Part shown: piece after piece, positions 1-6,386 of the stretch
Layout of the letters: each line of letters begins with the position of its first letter
How positions within the stretch are numbered: the stretch's first letter is position 1
Source: an uncultured Alistipes sp.
GTDB lineage: Bacteria > Bacteroidota > Bacteroidia > Bacteroidales > Rikenellaceae
Assembly (NCBI GenBank): GCA_900552955.1
Contig: USBO01000062.1
Coordinates: 1-9,761, forward strand
Direction: 5' to 3'
Length of the DNA stretch: 9,761 nucleotides
Made by a program: the position numbers and the translations under genes
The notes under the pieces: model-generated
The model's input: the letters and a program-made list of their open reading frames with translations, nothing else
Database searches by the model: none
Told to the model about the DNA's origin: nothing

Positions 1-294
1 TCTTCCGTCACGGATCGGAAGATTCGTCCGCCCCGAACCAAAATGTATAAGCGACGGCGCAGGGCCGGAGCGTCCGGATGTTCCCGAACCGCAGGGCCGG
101 CCCCTGCGCCTGCCGCAACTGCTCGCCGAAGCGTGCCGCAACTCGGCGAAACACCGTCCGGACTACGGGGTCCGCACGGAAAATGCCGCGAAAAAGAGCT
201 ATATTTTTTCGCGGTGAAAAATATATCAATTATTTGTATATCAAATTTATATGTTTTTTTAACCGCTATATTTCCGAAGGAGGATTTCAAACGC
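1..294. other. Intergenic stretch without a convincing gene
   Basis: No supported gene lies here. Bases 1-190 are GC-rich and contain an 11-base direct repeat (58-68 and 90-100) whose second copy forms a small hairpin (7-bp stem 90-96/102-108). From about 195 the composition turns sharply AT-rich up to the promoter near 295-325. Short open frames on both strands have unusual composition, rich in Arg, Ala and Pro, resemble no family and have no start context, so I read them as chance. The upstream gene, if any, ends outside the window. Confidence 0.6.
186..214. repeat. Perfect 10-bp inverted repeat, terminator-like
   Basis: The arms 186-195 and 205-214 are perfectly complementary (CCGCG followed by five A, mirrored by five T and CGCGG) around a 9-base loop. 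It lies at the junction between GC-rich and AT-rich DNA. No clear T-run follows on the + strand, so it is not a textbook intrinsic terminator in that direction. It could terminate transcription entering from outside the window or simply insulate the next operon. Confidence 0.4.
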
Positions 295-325
295 TTGTTT
301 ATCTTATAAAAATAAGTTAATTTTG
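295..325 (+). promoter_or_regulatory. Bacteroidota-type promoter of the Tat/sugar operon
   Basis: The -7 element TAATTTTG at 318-325 matches the Bacteroidota consensus TAnnTTTG at every fixed position. A TTG core of the -33 element sits at 295-297, giving a 20-base spacer, which is the usual distance. The start of transcription would fall near 331 and leave a leader of about 80 bases before the ATG at 413. The site is in AT-rich DNA directly upstream of the first gene of the cluster. Confidence 0.6.
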
Positions 326-340
326 TATCAATAAGTCTCG

Positions 341-368
341 ATCCTGCGAAACATCGGTTCGCAAGGAT
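341..368 (+). promoter_or_regulatory. Leader hairpin in the 5' UTR
   Basis: The arms 341-350 and 358-368 pair over ten base pairs with a single bulged A in the 3' arm and a 7-base loop. The hairpin lies inside the predicted untranslated leader between the promoter (295-325) and the ATG at 413. No T-run follows, so it is not an obvious terminator. It may affect RNA stability or be bound by a regulator; the role is unknown. Confidence 0.35.
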
Positions 369-412
369 GACGAATTTTGACATATCTATAATTTAAAGCA
401 GTACTAACCGAA

Positions 413-1486
413 ATGAGTCCTATTAAGATCGGTATTATCGGCTTCGGCAGAATGGGCGGGTTCTATCTCGAGCAGATGCGGAAAAGCGGAGACTGGGAGG
501 TCGCCTACATCTGCGATGTCTGCGAGCAGTCGCGCGAGGAGGCCCGCAAACTGGCGCCGGAGGCGAAGGTGATCGCCGACGAACAGATCATATTCGATGA
601 TCCCGAGGTGGCTGTGGTCGGTCTCTTCGCGCTGGCCGATTCGCGGCTGTCGCAGATCGGCAAGGCCTTCGCCGCGGGCAAGCACGTCATTGCCGAGAAG
701 CCCATCGCCGACAGCGTGGAGCGCGAATGGGAGGCGGTCGGTCTGGCCGAGCGCACGCCGGTGTTTTCGACGGTCAACCTCTACCTGCGCAATTCCTGGT
801 ATCACAATACGATCAAGGAGTTCGTCGCATCGGGCGAAATCGGCGAGTTGGCGATCATCCGCGTCTGCCACATGACGCCCGGGCTTGCGCCTGGCGAAGG
901 CCACGAATACGAAGGGCCTGCGTTCCACGACTGCGGAATGCACTATGTGGACATCGCGCGCTGGTATGCGGAGTCCGAATTCAAGACCTGGAATGCGCAG
1001 GCCGTACGCATGTGGAACTACAAGGATCCGTGGTGGCTGCAGTGCCACGGCACCTTCGAGAACGGCGTGGTGTTCGACATCACGCAGGGGCATGTCTACG
1101 GGCAGCTCTCTGAAAAACAGACCCATAACTCCTATGTGGACATCGTCGGCACGAAGGGCATCGCGCGCATGACGCACGATTTCAAGACGGCGGTGGTCGA
1201 GCTGCACGGCGTGTCGCAGACGCAGCGCATCGAGCGTCCCTACGGCGGCAAGAACATCGACGTGCTGTGCGAGCGGTTCGCGCAATCGCTCGCTGAGGGG
1301 CGGCGGTGCGAGGAGCTTCCCCGTTTCCGGGATGCGGCGATCGCGTCGGAGTATGCGTGGAAATTCATCCGCGATGCGCAGGAGCACGACCTGCCGGCCA
1401 TCGGCGATCTGCAGACGTTGGAGCAGATCCGTGAACGCCGGCGGACGATGACGAACGGATACGGACTGCTGCGCAAAAGGGCGTAA
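413..1486 (+). CDS. Gfo/Idh/MocA family oxidoreductase, cytoplasmic
   Basis: A 357-residue NAD(P)-dependent oxidoreductase of the Gfo/Idh/MocA family, which interconverts hydroxyl and keto groups on sugars and inositols. The N-terminal Rossmann fold has the dinucleotide loop GFGRMG at residues 10-15. The family's EKP motif is at 95-97, where the Lys takes part in catalysis. The segment DCGMHYVD at 173-180 carries the expected active-site His177 and Asp residues. Length is typical. There is no signal peptide, so it should work in the cytoplasm, unlike its exported paralogue at 1855-3327. It is the first gene after a good promoter, and tatA follows after 41 bases, so co-transcription is likely. 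The ATG at 413 starts directly in front of the Rossmann strand, which supports it. The substrate cannot be read from the sequence; reduction or oxidation of a keto sugar made by the downstream periplasmic enzymes is an inference. Confidence 0.9.
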   Translation: MSPIKIGIIGFGRMGGFYLEQMRKSGDWEVAYICDVCEQSREEARKLAPEAKVIADEQIIFDDPEVAVVGLFALADSRLSQIGKAFAAGKHVIAEKPIADSVEREWEAVGLAERTPVFSTVNLYLRNSWYHNTIKEFVASGEIGELAIIRVCHMTPGLAPGEGHEYEGPAFHDCGMHYVDIARWYAESEFKTWNAQAVRMWNYKDPWWLQCHGTFENGVVFDITQGHVYGQLSEKQTHNSYVDIVGTKGIARMTHDFKTAVVELHGVSQTQRIERPYGGKNIDVLCERFAQSLAEGRRCEELPRFRDAAIASEYAWKFIRDAQEHDLPAIGDLQTLEQIRERRRTMTNGYGLLRKRA

Positions 1487-1527
1487 GGCAAGAACAGGGA
1501 CATAAACGGAACATTAAAACTTTTAGT

Positions 1528-1722
1528 ATGAATAACTTATTGTTTTTCGGGAACTTGGGCGCCGGCGAGATCTTCGTCATCGCGCTCGTCGTGCTGTTGC
1601 TTTTCGGCGGGAAGAAAATCCCCGAACTGATGAAGGGGCTCGGCAAGGGCATCCGCAGCTTCAAGGAGGGGATGAACAACATCGAGAAGGAGATCGAAAA
1701 TAACGACAGCGGGCAGAAATAA
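1528..1722 (+). CDS. tatA: Twin-arginine translocase subunit TatA/E
   Basis: A 64-residue TatA-family protein, the pore-forming subunit of the Tat pathway, which moves folded proteins across the inner membrane. It has the standard layout: a short N-terminal transmembrane helix (about residues 11-26, starting at GAGEIFVIAL), the hinge motif FGGKKIPE at 26-33, an amphipathic helix (about 34-55), and a short charged tail. It is shorter than E. coli TatA because the tail is brief, which is common. No TatB is present in the window, so with TatC (5410-6189) it would form a minimal TatAC system. It sits 41 bases after the first oxidoreductase and 132 bases before a gene with a twin-arginine signal, its likely cargo. 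The TatA versus TatE distinction has no meaning outside enterobacteria. Confidence 0.93.
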   Translation: MNNLLFFGNLGAGEIFVIALVVLLLFGGKKIPELMKGLGKGIRSFKEGMNNIEKEIENNDSGQK

Positions 1723-1854
1723 CTTTGCCGCGGTGCTCCGCAGCCGGCGGAACGGGCGGCTTCCGGAGTGCGGATCATGTGCCGGGGGCGGAGGCTGCGC
1801 GCTTCCCGCCGGCGAACACGACCACATTTACCTAACCAAATAAATCTTGAAACG

Positions 1855-3327
1855 ATGGCAAAAGAAATGTCGAGAAGAAGTTTCCTCAAAAAGGGAGCTG
1901 CCGCCGCGATCGGACTGGCGGTCGTACCCAGCACGGTGCTGGGTAAGAAATTCGGGCACACGGCTCCGAGCGACAAACTCAATATTCTGGGTGTCGGCAT
2001 CGGCGGCCGCGGCGCTTCGGTGCTCAAGGGGCTCGAGAGTCAGAACATCATCGGTCTGTGCGACGTCGACTGGAAATACGCCGATCGCACTTTCCAGCGT
2101 TACCCCGCCGCAAAGCGCTACAACGACTATCGCCGCATGTACGACGAGATGCTCAAGAAGGCCGATGCGGTGATGATCGCCACGGCCGACCACACGCATG
2201 CGATCATCGCTGCCGACGCCATGACGGCCGGCAAGCACGTCTATTGCGAGAAGCCGCTCACGCACTCCGTCTATGAGTCGCGTCTGCTGACCAAACTGGC
2301 CGATAAATATAAGGTCGCCACGCAGATGGGCAACCAGGGCGCTTCGGCCGAAGGCGTGCGCAAGATCTGCGAATGGATCTGGAACGGCGAGATCGGCGAG
2401 GTGACGAAGGTGGAGGCCTTCACCGACCGTCCGATTTGGCCGCAGGGTCTGATGCGTCCCGAAAACGAGGAGCCCATTCCCTCGACGCTGAACTGGGATT
2501 CGTTCATCGGGCCGGCGCAGATGCGCCCCTACAACTCGGCCTATACGCCGTGGAACTTCCGCGGCTGGTGGGACTTCGGCACGGGTGCGCTGGGCGATAT
2601 GGCCTGCCACATCCTGCATCCCGTCTTCAAGGGGCTGAAACTGGGTTATCCGACCAAAGTGCAGGGCAGTTCGACGCTGCTGCTTACGGACTCGTGCCCC
2701 ACGGCGCAGACCGTGAAGTTCGTCTTCCCCGCACGCGACAACATGCCGAAGGTGGCTATGCCCGAGGTCGAGGTTTACTGGTACGACGGCGGTCTGAAGC
2801 CGGCGCGTCCCGAGGGGCTGCCCGCAGGGAAGGATCTCAACGTCCGCGGCGGCGGCGTGATCTTCCACGGTACGAAAGACACGCTGATCTGCGGCTGCTA
2901 CGGCGCCGATCCCTATCTGGTGTCGGGCCGCGAGCCCAAGTGTCCGCCCGTGATGCGCGAGGTGAAGGAGTCGCACCAGATGGACTGGGTGCGCGCCTGC
3001 AAGGAGGATGCCGACGACCGTACGCCGTCGATGTCGGACTTCAGCGAGGCCGGACCGTTCAACGAAATGGTCGTCATGGGTGTGCTGGCCGTGCGTCTGC
3101 AGGGCCTCAATCAGGAGCTGCACTGGGATGGCGAGAACATGCGCTTCACCAACATTCCCGCCGGCGCCACGATCAAGACGGTCATCAAGGACGGTTTCAC
3201 CATCAAGAACGGTCACCCCACCTTCAAGAAGACGTGGACCGATCCGGTCGATGCCAACAAGTTCGCCGAGGAGCTCATCAAGCACAACTATCGTGAGGGC
3301 TGGAAGCTGCCCGACATGCCGATGTAA
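1855..3327 (+). CDS. Tat-exported Gfo/Idh/MocA family oxidoreductase
   Basis: A 490-residue oxidoreductase of the Gfo/Idh/MocA family with a Tat signal. The N-terminus has SRRSFLK at residues 6-12, a full match to the twin-arginine consensus, then a mildly hydrophobic stretch (14-24) and a possible cleavage region near 26-30. This fixes the start at 1855: the same frame is open back to 1768, but that would bury the signal behind 29 Arg-rich residues. The Rossmann loop follows (GVGIGGRG, 46-53), the EKP motif is at 132-134, and GDMACHILH at 247-255 supplies the active-site His candidates. The C-terminal half is longer than in the 357-residue paralogue, as in secreted members. Such enzymes are folded with their nicotinamide cofactor before export, as known for Zymomonas glucose-fructose oxidoreductase. 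The genes downstream suggest oxidation of glycosides at C3 in the periplasm; the exact substrate is unknown. Confidence 0.92.
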   Translation: MAKEMSRRSFLKKGAAAAIGLAVVPSTVLGKKFGHTAPSDKLNILGVGIGGRGASVLKGLESQNIIGLCDVDWKYADRTFQRYPAAKRYNDYRRMYDEMLKKADAVMIATADHTHAIIAADAMTAGKHVYCEKPLTHSVYESRLLTKLADKYKVATQMGNQGASAEGVRKICEWIWNGEIGEVTKVEAFTDRPIWPQGLMRPENEEPIPSTLNWDSFIGPAQMRPYNSAYTPWNFRGWWDFGTGALGDMACHILHPVFKGLKLGYPTKVQGSSTLLLTDSCPTAQTVKFVFPARDNMPKVAMPEVEVYWYDGGLKPARPEGLPAGKDLNVRGGGVIFHGTKDTLICGCYGADPYLVSGREPKCPPVMREVKESHQMDWVRACKEDADDRTPSMSDFSEAGPFNEMVVMGVLAVRLQGLNQELHWDGENMRFTNIPAGATIKTVIKDGFTIKNGHPTFKKTWTDPVDANKFAEELIKHNYREGWKLPDMPM

Positions 3328-3363
3328 TCATTCAGAATCCAATTTAAAACAACAGAAAAGAAT

Positions 3364-4242
3364 ATGAAAAAGACGTTTTTATTCTCTGCATGCGCCGTGC
3401 TGAGCCTTTCGATGGCAGCCTGCGGCGGCAATCCCAACAAGGCGAAGGAAGCCGAAGCGAAGGCCGAGACGAAAGCCGAGGCGAAGGCCATGCCCGCATA
3501 CAACGTGCTGGAAAACGAACAGGTCGATCTGTCGGCCTTCCCCAAGGACAAGGATGGCTATTATGTCCTCTTCGACGGTAAGACCTTCAACGGCTGGCGC
3601 GGCTACGGCAAGCAGAACGTTCCGGTCAAGTGGACGATCGACAACGGTGCGATCAAGTTCAACGGCACGGGCGGCGGCGAGGCCCAGAAGAAGGACGGCG
3701 GCGACCTGATCTTCGCGCACAAGTTCAAGAACTTCGAGCTCGAGGTGGAGTGGATGGTCTCCAAAGGCGGCAATTCGGGTATCTTCTACCTTGCTCAGGA
3801 GGTCGAGGCCGAGAAGAACGGCAAGATGAAGATGCAGCCCATCTACATCTCCTGCCCCGAGTATCAGGTGCTCGACAACGCGAATCACCCCGATGCCAAG
3901 CTGGGCGTGGACGGCAACCGTCAGTCGGCGTCGCTCTACGACATGATCCCGGCCGTTCCGCAGAATCAGAAGCCTTTCGGCGAGTGGAACAAGGCCAAGA
4001 TCACGGTCTACAAAGGCACGGTCATCCACAGCCAGAACGACGTGAATGTCGTGGAGTACCACCTTTGGACGCCCGAATGGACGGTGATGCTCGAGAACAG
4101 CAAGTTCAGCCCGGCCAAGCGTCCGCTGGCCTTCGAGCTGCTCAACAACTGCGGCGGCGAGAACCACGAGGGCTACATCGGTTTCCAGGATCACGGCGAC
4201 GATGTCTGGTTCCGCAACATCCGCATCAAGGTGCTCGACTAA
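3364..4242 (+). CDS. DUF1080 (3-keto-disaccharide hydrolase) lipoprotein
   Basis: A 292-residue lipoprotein with a DUF1080 domain (PF06439), a concanavalin-like beta-sandwich family whose members act on 3-keto-glycosides. The N-terminus is a lipoprotein signal ending MAAC with Cys20 as the lipid anchor, so the protein should sit on a membrane facing the periplasm or cell surface. Residues 26-42 form a linker made only of K, E, A and one T. The domain covers about 63-290 and shows the family hallmarks: LFDGKTFNGWRG (69-80), GNSGIFYLA (136-144), EYQVLDNANHPDAK (166-179) and GYIGFQDHG...VWFRNIRIK (270-289). It begins 36 bases after the Tat-exported oxidoreductase and ends 15 bases before the next gene, so the three are almost surely one transcript. 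Cleavage of a 3-keto-glycoside produced by its neighbour is the expected reaction; hydrolysis versus beta-elimination cannot be decided from sequence. Confidence 0.9.
   Translation: MKKTFLFSACAVLSLSMAACGGNPNKAKEAEAKAETKAEAKAMPAYNVLENEQVDLSAFPKDKDGYYVLFDGKTFNGWRGYGKQNVPVKWTIDNGAIKFNGTGGGEAQKKDGGDLIFAHKFKNFELEVEWMVSKGGNSGIFYLAQEVEAEKNGKMKMQPIYISCPEYQVLDNANHPDAKLGVDGNRQSASLYDMIPAVPQNQKPFGEWNKAKITVYKGTVIHSQNDVNVVEYHLWTPEWTVMLENSKFSPAKRPLAFELLNNCGGENHEGYIGFQDHGDDVWFRNIRIKVLD
3439..3489 (+). repeat. Lys/Glu/Ala low-complexity linker repeat
   Basis: Seventeen codons for only Lys, Glu, Ala and one Thr, made of near-repeats of the six bases gcgaag and gccgag. They encode the flexible or helical tether between the lipidated Cys20 and the DUF1080 domain. 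Such tracts can change length between strains by slippage. Confidence 0.6.
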
Positions 4243-4257
4243 TCGGTTCGCAGAACG

Positions 4258-5163
4258 ATGAAAGCGAGACTTTCGATCGCTCTCTGCCTGCTTCTCACTC
4301 TGGCGATGCTCCCCGCGGGAGCACTCGCCGGAGCGAAGAAGGCGCCGCGCAAGGAGATCGGCATCCAGCTCTACTCGGTGCGATCGCTGATCGGGGTGTT
4401 CGGCAAGAGCCAGGGCGACTACAAACCCGTGCTGCGGGCGCTCGCCGACATGGGTTACACCTCGGTGGAGGCTGCCAGCTACAAGGACGGGCTTCTTTAC
4501 GGAACCCCCCCCCAGCAGTTCCGCCGCGACGTGGAGGAGGCGGGCATGAAGGTGCTCTCGACGCACTGCACGCGCAACCTCTCGGATCGAGAACTGGCGA
4601 CGGGCGATTTCTCCGAGGCGCTCGAGTGGTGGGACGAATGTATCGCGGCGCATAAGGCCGCCGGCGTGGAGTATATCGTCGTGCCGTCGATGCGGCGCGT
4701 GGAGACGCTGGCCGGTCTGGCGACTTACTGCCGTTATTTCGACGAGGTCGGCGCCCGCTGCAAGGCCGCCGGTCTCAAGTTCGGCTACCACAACCATTCG
4801 CGTGAGTTCGAGAAGGTCGAGGATCGCGTGATGCTGGACTACATGCTCGAAAACACCGATCCCGGCAAGGTCTTCTTCCAGATGGACGTCTACTGGACGG
4901 TGATGGGCAAGGCCAGTCCGGTGGACTATTTCACGAAGTATCCGGGCCGTTTCCGCCTGCTGCACATCAAGGATCGCCGTGAGGTGGGACAGAGCGGCAT
5001 GGTGGGCTATGACGCGATTTTCCGCAACGCCGCGACCGCGGGGGTGGAGAACATCATCGTCGAGATGGAGGGTTCGAGCTACGGCGACGTGCTACGCAGC
5101 GTGCGCGAGTGCGCCGACTATCTGCTCGAAGCTCCGTTCGTCGAAGCCTCCTATGCGAAATAG
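4258..5163 (+). CDS. Secreted sugar phosphate isomerase/epimerase (xylose isomerase-like TIM barrel)
   Basis: A 301-residue protein of the xylose isomerase-like TIM-barrel family (PF01261), whose members isomerise, epimerise, dehydrate or hydrate sugars with a divalent metal. A Sec signal peptide fills residues 1-24 (hydrophobic core LCLLLTLAMLPAGALA), so despite the family name it should work outside the cytoplasm on unphosphorylated sugars. The barrel begins at IGIQLYSVR (34-42). Likely metal or catalytic residues are Glu71 (TSVEAASY), the GYHNH segment at 176-180, Asp210 (FQMDVYW), His236 (LLHIKD) and Glu269 (IIVEMEG), in the family's usual order. It starts 15 bases after the DUF1080 gene. 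In comparable Bacteroides loci a protein of this family hydrates the unsaturated keto sugar made by the DUF1080 lyase; assigning that role here is inference. A run of nine C lies at 4505-4513. Confidence 0.88.
   Translation: MKARLSIALCLLLTLAMLPAGALAGAKKAPRKEIGIQLYSVRSLIGVFGKSQGDYKPVLRALADMGYTSVEAASYKDGLLYGTPPQQFRRDVEEAGMKVLSTHCTRNLSDRELATGDFSEALEWWDECIAAHKAAGVEYIVVPSMRRVETLAGLATYCRYFDEVGARCKAAGLKFGYHNHSREFEKVEDRVMLDYMLENTDPGKVFFQMDVYWTVMGKASPVDYFTKYPGRFRLLHIKDRREVGQSGMVGYDAIFRNAATAGVENIIVEMEGSSYGDVLRSVRECADYLLEAPFVEASYAK
4505..4513 (+). repeat. Nine-base poly-C tract inside a coding sequence
   Basis: Nine consecutive C residues encode Thr83-Pro84-Pro85 of the TIM-barrel protein. The reading frame is intact at this length. 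Losing one C brings a stop at 4547-4549; gaining one brings a stop at 4653-4655; either truncates the protein in its first half. No other homopolymer of this kind stands out in the window. Confidence 0.85.
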
Positions 5164-5190
5164 GGGCTGCACGGGCTTCGGAATTCTGAC

Positions 5191-5241
5191 AACGGGCCGT
5201 CCTCTGCGGTGCGATGAGCACCGCGGAAGGCCGGCCGTTTT
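5191..5241 (+). terminator. Candidate terminator after the sugar cluster
   Basis: A long imperfect hairpin: outer arms 5191-5195 and 5235-5239, a perfect inner 7-bp stem 5206-5212/5218-5224 around a 5-base loop, with mismatches and bulges between. Four T follow or overlap its end (5238-5241). It lies 27 bases after the stop of the TIM-barrel gene and could end or attenuate the transcript before tatC. The T-run is short, so partial read-through is plausible. Confidence 0.4.
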
Positions 5242-5243
5242 CG

Positions 5244-5361
5244 GGGTTGCGCCTCCTGCGGCGCGACCCTGAGCTACAAGGCCTGCGACGGCCGTCGTCG
5301 CTCTCGTCTGCGCTGCTGCGTGCAGCACGAAATGACGGCCTTACGGTTGCGGAGGCCGTTA
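5244..5361. repeat. Cluster of inverted repeats between the TIM-barrel gene and tatC
   Basis: After the hairpin ending at 5241 there are three further palindromic elements: a 10-bp stem with one G-T pair at 5244-5253/5260-5269, a perfect 12-bp palindrome at 5286-5297, and a stem of about 9 bp at 5333-5341/5353-5361. None carries a T-run. No gene is supported in 5164-5409. The density of structure suggests a REP-like or other small intergenic repeat element, or a folded leader for tatC. Confidence 0.45.
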
Positions 5362-5409
5362 CAAGGGATGAATGTTTACTTATCCGATGAAAAATTACCG
5401 ATCCGAAGG

Positions 5410-6189
5410 ATGGAAGAGAAGGAAATGACATTTTGGGCGCATCTGGAGGATCTGCGCAAGGCGCTGTTCCGCGTGGTAGCGGTGCTGCTCGTCTGCATGA
5501 TCGCCTGTTTCTGCGTCATGCCCGATCTGTTCGATACGTTCGTGCTGGGGCCCACGACCTCGGACTTCTTCCTCTACAGGTGGTTGTCGGGGCTGGGCGG
5601 GACGGGACTCTTCCTGCCCGATTTCAGCGACGACGCGTTTGCCGTGGAGATCATCAATATCAACGTCGCCTCGCAGTTTCTGACCCATATCAGCACGTCG
5701 TTCTGGTTCGCGCTGGTGCTGATGTTCCCCTATCTGACGTTCGAGGTGTGGCGGTTCGTCCAGCCGGCGCTGTTCGAGAACGAGCGGCGCAGCGTGGGGC
5801 TGGCCTTCGCCGGAGGAACGGTCATGTTCTTCCTGGGGTGTGCCGTGGGTTACTGCCTGGTCTTTCCCTTCACGTTCCGTTTCCTGACGGAGTACCAGTT
5901 GAGTGCGTCGATCGTCAACCAGATTTCGCTCAACTCCTATATGGGGAACTTTCTGATGCTGGTATTCGTCATGGGGATCGTCTTCGAACTGCCGCTGTTG
6001 GCGTGGCTGCTGTCGAAACTGGGACTGGTGAACAAAGCCTTCTTCCGCCGGTATCGCCGCCATGCGGTGGTGATCCTGCTGGTGCTCTCGGCGATTATCA
6101 CCCCTTCGGGCGATCCCTTCACGCTGATGGTGGTCTTCCTGCCGCTCTATCTGCTCTACGAGCTGGGGATTCTGATCGTCAGAGAGTAG
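5410..6189 (+). CDS. tatC: Twin-arginine translocase subunit TatC
   Basis: A 259-residue polytopic membrane protein, the Tat subunit that recognises twin-arginine signals. The N-terminal cytoplasmic motif FWAHLEDLR (residues 8-16) matches the conserved HLxELR region that contacts the twin arginines, with Glu13 in the key place. Six hydrophobic segments are visible at roughly 19-37, 92-112, 131-156, 178-202, 217-231 and 235-254. Other hallmarks are FVQPALFENER (116-126), Glu193 in the fourth helix (VFELPLL) and TPSGDPFT (231-238). I chose the ATG at 5410 because homologues begin just before this motif; the frame is open upstream and ATG codons at 5368 and 5320 are possible but would add an unrelated extension. 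It is separated from the sugar cluster by a structured 246-base gap but on the same strand, and pairs with tatA at 1528-1722. The product sits in the inner membrane. Confidence 0.94.
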   Translation: MEEKEMTFWAHLEDLRKALFRVVAVLLVCMIACFCVMPDLFDTFVLGPTTSDFFLYRWLSGLGGTGLFLPDFSDDAFAVEIININVASQFLTHISTSFWFALVLMFPYLTFEVWRFVQPALFENERRSVGLAFAGGTVMFFLGCAVGYCLVFPFTFRFLTEYQLSASIVNQISLNSYMGNFLMLVFVMGIVFELPLLAWLLSKLGLVNKAFFRRYRRHAVVILLVLSAIITPSGDPFTLMVVFLPLYLLYELGILIVRE

Positions 6190-6202
6190 GTCGCACCGTC
6201 GG

Positions 6203-6232
6203 AAAAAGGGGGAGCTTTAGCTCCCCCTTTTT
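6203..6232. terminator. Strong intrinsic terminator after tatC
   Basis: Perfectly complementary arms of 14 bases (6203-6216 and 6219-6232): five A, five G and AGCT, mirrored on the other side, so the practical hairpin is a GC-rich stem with a 4-base TTTA loop followed by five T. The A-run on the 5' side makes it usable in both directions. It begins 13 bases after the tatC stop and separates the Tat/sugar block from the sigma factor block. Confidence 0.85.
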
Positions 6233-6265
6233 CGTTTCGGACGGATGACAAAAATGTGCCGAAAA

Positions 6266-6297
6266 GTTGCGCGAATAAGTTTTTATCGCTATTTTTA
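6266..6297 (+). promoter_or_regulatory. Bacteroidota-type promoter of the ECF sigma gene
   Basis: A -33 element GTTG at 6266-6269 and a -7 element TATTTTTA at 6290-6297 (all TAnnTTTG positions except the last) are 20 bases apart. Transcription would start near 6303, leaving a leader of about 85 bases. The motif is the housekeeping type, which suggests basal expression of the sigma factor rather than strict self-activation. The location also rules out the upstream in-frame TTG at 6300 as the translation start. Confidence 0.5.
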
Positions 6298-6386
6298 CCT
6301 TGAAATCCGGTCGCCGGCCCGACTTGCGATGCCTCTCGGGAGGGTGTTCGCCGCCGCTGTCCGGAATTCGTAGAGGGTCTGCCCCA

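Noticed and set aside
43..320. Overlapping short open frames in two + frames, and one on the minus strand at 8-229, near the window start
   Set aside because: Composition is Arg/Ala/Pro-rich then abruptly hydrophobic where the DNA turns AT-rich; the two + frames run into the promoter region and no motif is recognisable.
374..396. TTGACA and TATAAT hexamers before the first gene
   Set aside because: They are only four bases apart, far too close for a sigma-70 promoter, and Bacteroidota use a different consensus; the pair at 295-325 fits better.
1768..1854. N-terminal extension of the Tat-exported oxidoreductase
   Set aside because: The frame is open, but the added 29 residues are Arg-rich and would place the twin-arginine signal internally; the start at 1855 gives a standard Tat signal.
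6300..6386. Earlier TTG start for the ECF sigma factor
   Set aside because: It lies right at the predicted promoter and transcription start, and the extra residues match nothing in the family.
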